NCBI GenBank assembly: GCA_002529455.1
Contig: NYMS01000043.1
Coordinates: forward strand, 57,049-121,048
Direction of reading: 5' to 3'
From: Glycomyces fuscus
GTDB taxonomy: Bacteria > Actinomycetota > Actinomycetes > Streptosporangiales > Streptosporangiaceae
DNA length: 64,000 nucleotides
How positions within the stretch are numbered: position 1 is the stretch's first letter; every line of letters begins with the position of its first letter. Both the position numbers and the translations under genes were made by a program. The notes beneath the pieces were generated by a model, which was not told where the DNA came from, did not search any database, and saw only the letters and a program-made list of their open reading frames with translations. This document shows positions 53,773-61,850 of the stretch, in pieces.

Positions 53773-56355
53773 ATGCGCAGAACCCGCGACAACGCGCCCA
53801 CGATCCGGAGGCAGCTCACCCGCATCGTGCTCATCCCGAGCCTGTGTTTCATCGCGCTCTGGCTCGTCGTGGCCGCCGTCGGCACGATCCGCGCCGTCCA
53901 GTTCATGGGCGCCGTCGTCCAGGCCCGCGAGGGAACACAGGCCTTCTCCGACGCGGCGGAGGAGGTGCGCGCCGAACGCCGCCTCTCCCTGGTCCACCTG
54001 GGCCGCTTCGAAAGCGCCGGCACCCCTGACGACGAGGTCGGCGCGGCCCTCGACCGGCAGCGCGAGGACACCGACACCGCCATGGCCGAGGCCGTCGCGT
54101 TCGCCGAGCGGCTGCGCGGCACCCGCGACGACGAGGTCGAACGCAGCGCGAGCGCCCTGGTGGACAGCGCCGGGGTCCTCGACGAGGTCCGCGCGGACGT
54201 GGACGGGCACAGCGTCGGCCAGGAGGAGACCATCCTGCGCTACGGCGAGGTCCTGGAGGGCACCACCGGGGCCACCACCGCCCTCGTGCACACCACCGAC
54301 GGCGGGGAGAACCTCACCGACGCCGTCCTGACCAGCGAGCTCATGGGCGCCTCCTCCGCCTACTCCACCGCCGACGCACTGCTCGCGGGCAACATCGCCC
54401 GGGGCGAGATGAGCTACGAGGAGACGGCGCACTTCACCTACCTCACCGCCTCCTACCGCGACACCCTGGAGTCGGTCGGCACCGCCATGCACCCCAGCGT
54501 GGCCGCACGCTACGAGGAGGTGGTCTCCCTGCCCGCCTGGTCCCGGGCGGAGGAGCTCAGCCGCGAGGTGGTCACCCGGTACCCGCGCGCGGAACCGGCC
54601 GAGCCGCGGGAGGAGCCCGCCGGCTCCGACTGGAACACCGACGTCGGCATCAGGGCGGACGCGTGGGACTCCTCCTCGGCCGAGGCCGCGCTCGCGCTGC
54701 AGGACCTGGCCCGGACCCAGGCCCAGCGCACCGTCGACCTGGCCTGGAGCGCCGCCCTGCTGCGCGTCTCCCTCGGCGTCGCGGCGGCCGTGCTCACCCT
54801 GGGGGGCGGCGTGGTCGCCATCGCCGCGGTCGGCCGCTCCTCGCGCCGCCTCACCGGACGCCTGACCCATCTGCGCGAGCAGATCCTGGACCGCGACGGC
54901 GACCTGCCCGGCATCGTCGACCGCGCCCAGCGGGGCGAGAAGGTCGACGTCCAGGAGGAGCTGCCGCCGCTGGACGAGTGGGGGGACGACGAGATCGGCC
55001 AGGTCGCCGAGGCCTTCGACACCGCCCAGCTCACCGCCGTGGAGGCGGCGGTGCTCCAGGCCGAGATCCGCCGGGGCGCCAACCGCGCCTTCCTGGGCAT
55101 CGCCTTCCGCAACCAGGCCCTGGTCCAGCGCCAGCTCCGCCTGCTCGACGAGATCGAGTACCACGAACACGACCCCGAGGCGCTGCGCCGCCTGTTCCGC
55201 CTGGACCACATGGCCACCCGCGCGCGCCGCTACGCCGACAACCTCATCATCCTGGGCGGCGGGCAGTCGGCCCGCCGCTGGCGCCAGCCGCGCCCGCTCG
55301 TGGACGTGCTGCGCGCCGCCATCGCCGAGACCGAGGACTTCGAGCGCGTCCGCCTGACCTCGGCGCCCCGCGTGCTCATGCACGGGCAGGTGGTCGCCGA
55401 CGTGGTGCACCTGCTCGCCGAGCTGGTCGAGAACGCCACCCAGTTCTCCCCGGCGGGCACGCCCGTGGACGTCGGCTGCACCCCGGCCGCGGAGGGGCTG
55501 GTGGTGGAGGTCGAGGACCGGGGCCTGGGCATGTCCGATCGGGGGTACGCGGAGGCCGAACGCACGCTCACCCAGCCCCCCGAGTTCGACGTCCTGGCCC
55601 TGCCCGACGACCCCCGACTGGGCCTGTTCGTGGTCTCCCGCCTGGCCGGTAGGCACGGGGTCCGGGTGTGGCTGCGGCCCTCGCCCTACGGGGGCACCCG
55701 GGCGACCGTGCTCATCCCGGCCTCCCTGCTGGAGCCGGTCGACAACCTCGTGACGGTCACGGGCCCACCGGCGAACGGCAGGGACGCGGGTGTTCCGGCC
55801 GGACGGGGGGCGTTCCCCGCCCGTGCGGCCATCTCCCTCCACAGCGACGCCCCGGACGGTGCGGACGGCCCCGTCCACGGCCGGACCGGCCCGCAGGCCC
55901 CCGTGCCGCCGCCCGGACAGAGCGGCCCCCAGCCCTTCCCCGTACGGGAGGACCGGACCGGCCCGCAGGTCCCCGTGGGGGCGGGGCACACCGGGCCCCA
56001 GGCCCCCGCGGGCCCTCCCGGGCAGACCGGTCCGCAGGTCCCCCTGGTACCTCACGGGCATACCGGCCCGCAGGTCCCCGTCGTACCTCCAGGACACACC
56101 GGCCCGCAGCCCCTCGTGCCGCCGTCGGACGGGACCGGCCTCCACGGCGTCGTCCTCGCGCACACCGGACCGCAGGGACCCGCCCCCGCGCACGGCGGCC
56201 CCGGAGGCACCGCTTCGCCGGACGGCACGGGGGGATACCGCCTCCCCGGCCCGCACGGCCGTCCCCTCGGGCAGGAACCCGTCCCCGGACCGTGGCCCGG
56301 CGGCGCGGCGCGCGCACCCGCCCCCACGCAGCCGAGGGGGAACGGTGAGAGCTGA
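53773..56355 (+). CDS. Second conservon-type sensor kinase with TGPQ-repeat tail
   Basis: An 860-residue paralogue of the kinase at 48380, with the same plan: helix 1 at about 16-44, an extracytoplasmic sensor of about 280 residues, helix 2 near 329-352, HAMP-like linker, LDHMATRARRYADNLIILGG, then the HATPase domain with LAELVENATQFSPA, EVEDRGLGM and PRLGLFVVSRLAGRH. The sensor domains differ more than the cytoplasmic parts. Residues of about 704-800 carry eight GPQ repeats in a Pro-rich tail. The ATG has GGAGGGGG upstream. Its stop overlaps a DUF742 gene, but no roadblock or GTPase gene follows. Confidence 0.83.
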   Translation: MRRTRDNAPTIRRQLTRIVLIPSLCFIALWLVVAAVGTIRAVQFMGAVVQAREGTQAFSDAAEEVRAERRLSLVHLGRFESAGTPDDEVGAALDRQREDTDTAMAEAVAFAERLRGTRDDEVERSASALVDSAGVLDEVRADVDGHSVGQEETILRYGEVLEGTTGATTALVHTTDGGENLTDAVLTSELMGASSAYSTADALLAGNIARGEMSYEETAHFTYLTASYRDTLESVGTAMHPSVAARYEEVVSLPAWSRAEELSREVVTRYPRAEPAEPREEPAGSDWNTDVGIRADAWDSSSAEAALALQDLARTQAQRTVDLAWSAALLRVSLGVAAAVLTLGGGVVAIAAVGRSSRRLTGRLTHLREQILDRDGDLPGIVDRAQRGEKVDVQEELPPLDEWGDDEIGQVAEAFDTAQLTAVEAAVLQAEIRRGANRAFLGIAFRNQALVQRQLRLLDEIEYHEHDPEALRRLFRLDHMATRARRYADNLIILGGGQSARRWRQPRPLVDVLRAAIAETEDFERVRLTSAPRVLMHGQVVADVVHLLAELVENATQFSPAGTPVDVGCTPAAEGLVVEVEDRGLGMSDRGYAEAERTLTQPPEFDVLALPDDPRLGLFVVSRLAGRHGVRVWLRPSPYGGTRATVLIPASLLEPVDNLVTVTGPPANGRDAGVPAGRGAFPARAAISLHSDAPDGADGPVHGRTGPQAPVPPPGQSGPQPFPVREDRTGPQVPVGAGHTGPQAPAGPPGQTGPQVPLVPHGHTGPQVPVVPPGHTGPQPLVPPSDGTGLHGVVLAHTGPQGPAPAHGGPGGTASPDGTGGYRLPGPHGRPLGQEPVPGPWPGGAARAPAPTQPRGNGES

Positions 56356-56806
56356 CGGCGCCCGCGGTCGCGAAGCGGCCGCCAGCACCCACAGAACCCG
56401 TCCCGTCCCGCCCGCGCCCCCGGCCCGCCCCGCCCCGGAGGAGGAGCCCGGCCAGGAGCGCTTCCTGCGCCCCTTCGCCGTGACCGCGGGCGACCCCGAC
56501 GCACACGCCTTCGGCGTCCCCTGCGGTGAACCGGACGAGCCCGACCTGCTCAGCCTGGTCGTCGCCGCGCGTATGCCGGGCCGCCACGAGGAGCTCAGGC
56601 CCGAACGCGAGGCCATCCTCCGCCACGCCCTGTGCGCACGCACCGTCGTCGAGCTCGCCGCCGAGGTGCGCCTGCCGGTCGGCCAGGTCAGGGGCATCGT
56701 CTCCGGCATGGTCGCCGACGGCTCGCTCCAGCGCTGCGGCCCCTCGCGCCCACTCGGCAAGGAGGACCTGCTGCACGCCGTCCTCGTCGGGCTGCGCGCC
56801 CTGTGA
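56345..56806 (+). CDS. Second DUF742 protein
   Basis: A 153-residue DUF742 protein that overlaps the end of the second kinase gene. After a disordered N-terminal 45 residues, RFLRPFAVTAGDPDA and LCARTVVELAAEVRLPVGQV match the domain, ending in LGKEDLLHAVLVGLRAL. The GTG at 56345 follows GAGGGGGAAC. It shows an extra acidic insert (GEPDEPDLLSLVV). Because no roadblock or GTPase gene is adjacent, this pair may use the products of the first unit. Confidence 0.8.
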   Translation: MRADGARGREAAASTHRTRPVPPAPPARPAPEEEPGQERFLRPFAVTAGDPDAHAFGVPCGEPDEPDLLSLVVAARMPGRHEELRPEREAILRHALCARTVVELAAEVRLPVGQVRGIVSGMVADGSLQRCGPSRPLGKEDLLHAVLVGLRAL

Positions 56807-56852
56807 CCGGTCCGCCCGCCCCCGCCCGGGTCCGGCTTGCTAGCGTGCCGCC

Positions 56853-58064
56853 ATGCGCAGCACCGAACACATCGGCGTCATCGGAGCGGGCATCGTCGGA
56901 CTGGCCCTCGCCCGCCGCCTCACCCTCCGGCGCCCCGGCACCCGCGTCACCGTCCTGGAGAAGGAGGACCGGGTCGCCGCGCACCAGAGCGGTCACAACA
57001 GCGGCGTCGTCCACGCCGGGCTCTACTACAGGCCCGGATCCCTGAAGGCCACGCTGTGCCGACGCGGCGTCGGACTGCTCAGGGACTACTGCGCCGAACA
57101 CGGGCTGCCCTACCAGGAGGTCGGCAAGGTCCTCGTGGCCGCCGACGCCGACGACGAGTCACGCCTGGACGACATCGAACGCCGCGCGCGGGAGAACGGC
57201 GTCCCCGGCGTCACCCGGCTGGGGCCCGAGGGCCTGCGCGCGATCGAGCCCCACGCGGCGGGGGTCGCCGCCCTGCACTCGCCGACCACCGCCGTCACCG
57301 ACTTCGTCGCCGTCGCCGAGCAGTTCGCCGACGACGTGCGGCGGTCCGGCGGCCGGGTGCTGCTCAACACACCCGTTCTGGACCTGCGCCAGGAGCACGA
57401 CGGCGTCCGCGTCCTCACCGGCGACCCCCGGGGCGAGCGGTTCGTCCACCGCTTCGACCGCCTCGTGGTCTGCGGCGGCCTGCACAGCGACCGCCTCGCC
57501 CGCATGGCGGGCGCCGCCGAGGACCCCCGGGTGGTGCCCTTCCGCGGCCAGTACCACGAACTCGTCCCCGAGCGCCGCCACCTGGTGAACGGCCTGCTCT
57601 ACCCCGTCCCCGACCCGCGGTACCCCTTCCTCGGGGTCCACCTGACCCGCCACGTCCACGGCGAGGTCATGGCCGGTCCCAACGCCATCCTCGCCACCGC
57701 GCTGGAGGGCTACCGTGCGCGCGACCTGCGCACCCGGGAACTCGCGCGGACCCTGTCCTGGCCGGGGTTCTGGCGCCTGGCCCGCCGCCACTGGACCGTG
57801 GGCGCCCGGGAGACCCTCGTGTCCGCCTCGCGGGCCGCGTTCGCCGCCCAGGCCCGGCGGCTGCTGCCCGAGCTGGCCGCCGCCGACCTGCGCCCGGCCC
57901 CGTCCGGGGTGCGCGCCCAGGCCCTGGCCCGGGACGGCTCCCTGATCGACGACTTCCACGTGGACACCCACGGGCGGGTGGTGTGCGTGCGCAACGCGCC
58001 CTCGCCCGCGGCCACGTCGTCCCTGGCGATCGCGGAGTTCCTCACCGACACGTTCGTCCCCTGA
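56853..58064 (+). CDS. lhgO: L-2-hydroxyglutarate oxidase-like FAD protein (LhgO)
   Basis: A 403-residue flavoprotein of the DAO superfamily. The Rossmann motif GVIGAGIVGLALARRL opens the protein, followed by the LhgO signature HQSGHNSGVVHAGLYYRPGS and, near the C-terminus, GSLIDDFHVD and NAPSPAATSSLAIAEF. It probably oxidises L-2-hydroxyglutarate, a side product of metabolism, to 2-oxoglutarate. A TAGCGT box at 56841-56846 ends six bases before the ATG and no ribosome-binding site is visible, suggesting leaderless translation. Confidence 0.88.
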   Translation: MRSTEHIGVIGAGIVGLALARRLTLRRPGTRVTVLEKEDRVAAHQSGHNSGVVHAGLYYRPGSLKATLCRRGVGLLRDYCAEHGLPYQEVGKVLVAADADDESRLDDIERRARENGVPGVTRLGPEGLRAIEPHAAGVAALHSPTTAVTDFVAVAEQFADDVRRSGGRVLLNTPVLDLRQEHDGVRVLTGDPRGERFVHRFDRLVVCGGLHSDRLARMAGAAEDPRVVPFRGQYHELVPERRHLVNGLLYPVPDPRYPFLGVHLTRHVHGEVMAGPNAILATALEGYRARDLRTRELARTLSWPGFWRLARRHWTVGARETLVSASRAAFAAQARRLLPELAAADLRPAPSGVRAQALARDGSLIDDFHVDTHGRVVCVRNAPSPAATSSLAIAEFLTDTFVP

Positions 58065-58216
58065 CCGCCGGGGTAGGGGGCTCCGACGCGGGCCCGCGCG
58101 TGTCGGAGCGGGTTGTCCACAGGTTCGAGGACACCCTGGTACGGGCCCCGCGGCGGTCCCACCATAAGAGGTGGCGGCGGTGCGGGAGGGTCCCGCGACC
58201 GCCGCCGGAGGTGACC

Positions 58217-58714
58217 ATGCGTGTTCTCCGGTGGGTCGCGGCGGTCCTCGCCGCCGTGCTCGCGCTCGTCGCGGTCCCGGCCGCCGCCAGCACACGAGGG
58301 GGAGAGTTGGACGGATTCACCATCGGGCACCTGCCCGACCAGATCGACGACCGGACCTCGGTCTCCGACTTCGACTACGAGTGGGGCGGGGTGTCCTTCT
58401 CCAGCCGGGTGTGGGAGACGACCCTGGAGGGGGGAGGGGCCAGGGTGGTCCTCCAGGTCCTGGTCATGCGCGGCGCCAGGCTCGCCGACCTGCCCGCCGT
58501 ACGCGACTTCCTGACCGAGTACCACGAGCGCTCACCCGACTGGGAGCTCACCGAGTTCGACAACAACGGCAGTACCGCCCTGCACGGCGAGACCGAGGCG
58601 TTCTGGACGCCCGCGCGGGGGGTGGCGGTGGAGGTCCGCGACGCCTTCGGCCTCGTCGGCCAGGAGGAACTCCTGGCCACCGCACGGGGAGTCAGAGCCG
58701 CCGACCCCGCCTGA
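58217..58714 (+). CDS. Secreted protein of unknown function
   Basis: A 165-residue protein with a clear signal peptide: MRVLRWVAAVLAAVLALVAV, then a likely AAAS cleavage site near residue 25. The mature part (about 140 residues) has mixed alpha/beta character with many aromatic and acidic residues (DFDYEWGGVSFSSRVWE) and no cysteines. I do not recognise a family with confidence. GGAGG lies five bases before the ATG. It converges on the HNH nuclease gene. Confidence 0.7.
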   Translation: MRVLRWVAAVLAAVLALVAVPAAASTRGGELDGFTIGHLPDQIDDRTSVSDFDYEWGGVSFSSRVWETTLEGGGARVVLQVLVMRGARLADLPAVRDFLTEYHERSPDWELTEFDNNGSTALHGETEAFWTPARGVAVEVRDAFGLVGQEELLATARGVRAADPA

Positions 58715-58721
58715 GACGGCC

Positions 58722-59453
58722 TCAGCAGCCCGAGAGCACCTCGCGCAGCGCCGCCTCCTCGTCCGGATCGACGGTCAGGTCCCACACGTGCTTGACCTCG
58801 ATCCACGAGACCACGTAGTCGCAGTGCGAGGACTCCAGCGGCGGCAGCCAGTCCGCGGGGTCGGAGTCGCCCTTGGACCGGTTGGTCGACGCGCTGACCG
58901 CCCACAGCTGGGAGGAGTCCAGGTCGTTGGCGAAGCGCCCGCGCTCCTCGGTCGTCCACGCGTGGGCGCCCGAGCGCCAGCCCTCCTTCAGCGCCACCAT
59001 GTGGTCGATGTCGATGTCCTCCGCCTCGGTGAGGGTCTCCCCGTCATAGGGGCTGTACCAGGAACCGGACACCGGCTGGCAGCCCTCGTCGACCCGCACG
59101 TCCTCGCCGTCGCGCAGCAGGACCACCTGCCGGGTGGTGCAGTTGTCCTGCACACCGCTGTCCCAGTGGGGGAACAGCGCCCGGTCGTACCCGGGCGGGT
59201 CGTTCTCCTCCTCCACCCGCAGCTCCTCCATCTGCTGGCGGGCCTGCTCCACCGACGAGGAGGCGCCGCCCTCCCCCGGCCCTGTGGCGCCGTCGTCCCG
59301 GGGCTCCGCGGAACCGTCGTCCTGTGGACGGGCGGGGCGCTCGGAGTCCGGCGCGATCACTCCCAGCTGGTACAGCACGAACACGGCGACGGCGAGGACG
59401 CCGACCACGGCGGACACCAGACCACCGATCTTCGACGCGGCCTTCTTGGGCAT
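58722..59453 (-). CDS. Membrane-anchored HNH nuclease (DUF1524-like)
   Basis: A 243-residue protein with an N-terminal membrane anchor (about 12-31), a disordered linker and an extracytoplasmic HNH domain. The HNH core is DIDIDHMVALKEGW with catalytic H151, followed by the NRSKGDSDPADWLPP segment with N191, as in secreted actinobacterial HNH family proteins. Cysteines at 105, 125, 211 and 243 could form disulfides. I prefer the ATG at 59453 with GGAG seven bases upstream; the frame is open to 59567. It may degrade extracellular DNA; activity is inferred. Confidence 0.78.
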   Translation of the reverse strand: MPKKAASKIGGLVSAVVGVLAVAVFVLYQLGVIAPDSERPARPQDDGSAEPRDDGATGPGEGGASSSVEQARQQMEELRVEEENDPPGYDRALFPHWDSGVQDNCTTRQVVLLRDGEDVRVDEGCQPVSGSWYSPYDGETLTEAEDIDIDHMVALKEGWRSGAHAWTTEERGRFANDLDSSQLWAVSASTNRSKGDSDPADWLPPLESSHCDYVVSWIEVKHVWDLTVDPDEEAALREVLSGC

Positions 59454-59597
59454 CAGGGGCTCCACAAGGGGTTGGGCGCCGTGCACGGACGGCGCACGGT
59501 CGTGTCCACCAGCTTGGCCCATGCCGGGGGAGGGCCGTAACACCGCACGGGGCCAGGTGTCGCTCACCGGGGGACCGCGCCGCAGGGAGGGGGAACG

Positions 59598-60179
59598 TCA
59601 GGACGCGAGGAGGTCGAACAGGAAGGAGCCCACCAGCAGCAGGGCGACACCCGCGCTGTAGAGCCGCGCCCGGACACGGTCCGGTTGGTCCCGGAGCGTG
59701 CGCCAGGCGTACAGGGCCGTGCCCGCCAGCACCAGCGCACCCTCCACCACGGCAGCGGCCGCCGGCAGCTCCCACAACCCCAGTCCCAGCAGGGGCAGAC
59801 CGCCGGCGCCACCGGGCAGGAACGGCATGTCCGGCCGGTGTACGAGCAGGTCCAGGAGCCAGTGGCTGAACACCACCCCGCCCAGGACCGGGCCGGCGTC
59901 CCGACCCCACCGCTCACGAAGGAACAGGTGCGCCAGTCCGCCCACCAGAAGCGCGAGCACCAGGTTGCTGGCCAGGGCGTGGGAGTACTCCGCTCTGATG
60001 AGGAGGGATCCGTAACCGCTCAGGCCGGGCTCGGCCGCGCCTCCGCTCTCCACCCCCAGCGCCGCCAGCGGTAGGAAGACCAGGTCCGGCAGCTGCGTCG
60101 CGACCAGGAGCGCGCCCATGGGCAGCTCCGGGCGCCACGCCCTGACGATCCCCGCGACTCCGAAGTGTCCTGCCAGCAT
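59598..60179 (-). CDS. YdjM-like membrane-bound metal-dependent hydrolase family protein
   Basis: A 193-residue protein with about five membrane helices. The N-terminal MLAGHFGVAGI, the SHALASN segment and FSHWLLDLLVHRPDMPF place histidines and aspartates as in the YdjM/DUF457 family, predicted membrane hydrolases. The start is the ATG at 60179. It lies three bases from the end of the TetR gene, so the three minus-strand genes (alpha/beta hydrolase, TetR, this one) probably form one operon. The substrate is unknown. Confidence 0.68.
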   Translation of the reverse strand: MLAGHFGVAGIVRAWRPELPMGALLVATQLPDLVFLPLAALGVESGGAAEPGLSGYGSLLIRAEYSHALASNLVLALLVGGLAHLFLRERWGRDAGPVLGGVVFSHWLLDLLVHRPDMPFLPGGAGGLPLLGLGLWELPAAAAVVEGALVLAGTALYAWRTLRDQPDRVRARLYSAGVALLLVGSFLFDLLAS

Positions 60180-60182
60180 CGC

Positions 60183-60791
60183 CTACCTCTTCCTCGTGTC
60201 CTCGTGTGCCGCCGCTGCGCCGGGCGCGGTGCCCGGCCACTCCTGGAAGGCGCGGACGAACCCCTCCACCAACAGCGCGTAGGACCGGTCCACGTCCTCG
60301 GGCAGACCGAAGCCGCCGCGCGTCTCCAGGTCCACGAACCCGTGCAGCGCGCTGCGCAGCGCCCGGATCGCGTGCACGGTCTGGTCCTCGGTGATGCCGA
60401 ACCCGCGCAGGACGGCGGCCAGGACCTGCACGGGGTCGGTGGTCAGCTCGATCCCGGCCCCGGCCAGCAGGGGCAGCTGCTGGAGAGCGGCGTAGCGCCC
60501 CGGGTGGGCGTGTGCGTAGCGGCGGTAGGCGTCGGCCGTCGCGCGCAGCGCGTCCGGACCGGACCGGCCCACGGCGGCGCGCTGCACCTCCTCGCCGATC
60601 CCGTTCACGCCCAGCAGCGCCACCTCCCGGCGCAGTCCCGCCAGCCCGTCGACGTGCTTGTACAGGCTGGGCGTGGCCACTCCTAGCCGTTTGGCGACCG
60701 CGGCCAGGGACAGGGAGTCGAACCCCTCCTCGTCGCTGAGCCGCGCCGCCTCCTCGGCCACCACCGCCGGGGTCAGTCCCGCCCTAGGCAC
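60183..60791 (-). CDS. TetR-family regulator with WHG-type ligand domain
   Basis: A 202-residue repressor. The N-terminal helix-turn-helix is LAAVAKRLGVATPSLYKHVD (about residues 29-48); the C-terminal part resembles the WHG/TetR_C_33 domain. It starts at a GTG that overlaps the hydrolase stop by eight bases, so it is coupled to that gene. It probably binds the 15-bp palindrome at 61636-61650 and represses the operon. The inducer is unknown, perhaps a substrate of the hydrolase. Confidence 0.88.
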   Translation of the reverse strand: MPRAGLTPAVVAEEAARLSDEEGFDSLSLAAVAKRLGVATPSLYKHVDGLAGLRREVALLGVNGIGEEVQRAAVGRSGPDALRATADAYRRYAHAHPGRYAALQQLPLLAGAGIELTTDPVQVLAAVLRGFGITEDQTVHAIRALRSALHGFVDLETRGGFGLPEDVDRSYALLVEGFVRAFQEWPGTAPGAAAAHEDTRKR

Positions 60792-61593
60792 CGGTCACGA
60801 CCTCCTCGACCAGCGCCTCCACGGCGGCCACGACCACGTCGGGCCGCTGGGCGTGGGCGTAGTGGCCGCACTCGGGCACCATCAGCACCGAGCCCCCGAC
60901 CACGGAGGCCACCCGTGCCGCCTCGGCGCGGGGGTCCTTCCAGTCCGGGTCCTGCTCGCCCATGACCACCACGGCCCGGGCCCGCATCCCCTCGGCGTCG
61001 GTGACGGTCTCGTTGGGCGCGTAGATCGTCTGGTACACGGCGCGGTAGCGGTCGGCCGGGCGCAGCATCCCCAGGACGAGTTCCAGCTGGTGCCGGTGCC
61101 CCTCGGGCCTGCGCCCGGTGTGCAGCCGGTCGTAGAGGGTGACCAGGGCGCGGGGGCCCCAGGGCCGCATCAGGAGCAGCCGCTGGCCGACGCGCGTGAA
61201 CAGGCCGGGGGAGGGCGGACCCAGGAACGGGCCGAGCAGGGCGATGCCCGCCACCAGGTCGGGGCGCTCCTTGGCCGCGATGGCGGCGGCGGCCGCGCCC
61301 AGGGAGTTGCCCACGACGACCACGTCCCCGCCGCCCAGCTCCTCGGCGAGCGCCAGGGCGTCGGTGGCCGCGGCCCGGCTGGTGTGGTCGTCGAAGGTGG
61401 TGTCGCTGTCGCCGTGGCCGCGCAGGTCCATGGCGGCGACCCGGTAACCGGCCTCGGCCAGGCCCGCGCCGACGAAGCGGAAGGAGTGGCGGTGGTCGAA
61501 CATGCCGGGCACGCAGACCACGAGCGGTCCGGTGTTCCCGGCTCCGTGGAGGTCGTAGGCGATCCGCCCCCGGGGGCGCGTGAGGTGGTGCAT
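60784..61593 (-). CDS. Alpha/beta-fold hydrolase
   Basis: A 269-residue hydrolase. The nucleophile elbow is GNSLGA with S97, the acid is probably the Asp in GEQDPDW and the base the His in CGHYAHAQ. The oxyanion region VCVPGMFDHRHSF and AMDLRGHGDSD are typical. The ATG at 61593 has GGGAG eight bases upstream; 35 more codons are open upstream but run through the promoter. It is the first gene of the TetR operon. The substrate is unknown. Confidence 0.85.
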   Translation of the reverse strand: MHHLTRPRGRIAYDLHGAGNTGPLVVCVPGMFDHRHSFRFVGAGLAEAGYRVAAMDLRGHGDSDTTFDDHTSRAAATDALALAEELGGGDVVVVGNSLGAAAAAIAAKERPDLVAGIALLGPFLGPPSPGLFTRVGQRLLLMRPWGPRALVTLYDRLHTGRRPEGHRHQLELVLGMLRPADRYRAVYQTIYAPNETVTDAEGMRARAVVVMGEQDPDWKDPRAEAARVASVVGGSVLMVPECGHYAHAQRPDVVVAAVEALVEEVVTGA

Positions 61594-61635
61594 GGTGGGG
61601 CTCCCTGCTGCTTGGCTTTCCCTGATAACCAAAAA

Positions 61636-61650
61636 GCTAATGGCATTAGC
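61636..61650. promoter_or_regulatory. TetR operator: perfect 15-bp palindrome
   Basis: GCTAATGGCATTAGC is a perfect odd palindrome. On the minus strand, TTGACC, a 17-base spacer and TAGCTT form a consensus-like promoter for the hydrolase gene. The palindrome covers the end of the spacer and most of the -10 box, the classic repressor position. Confidence 0.8.
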
Positions 61651-61850
61651 CAACCGGGTCAAGCGGGTCGGGCCGGGTTCTTCGGAGGCGGATCGCACCC
61701 GCGCCGCGACGGGGCCGTGTGAACAGCGGCTCCACCACAGCCGATAGCGTGAGGACGGAGGAAAACCGGATGGCGTTCCGTGGCGTCTGGCCTACACTTC
61801 AAGGCAGATCGGGCCCCGCGGAGCCCGCCTACACAACAGAGAGCAACACA

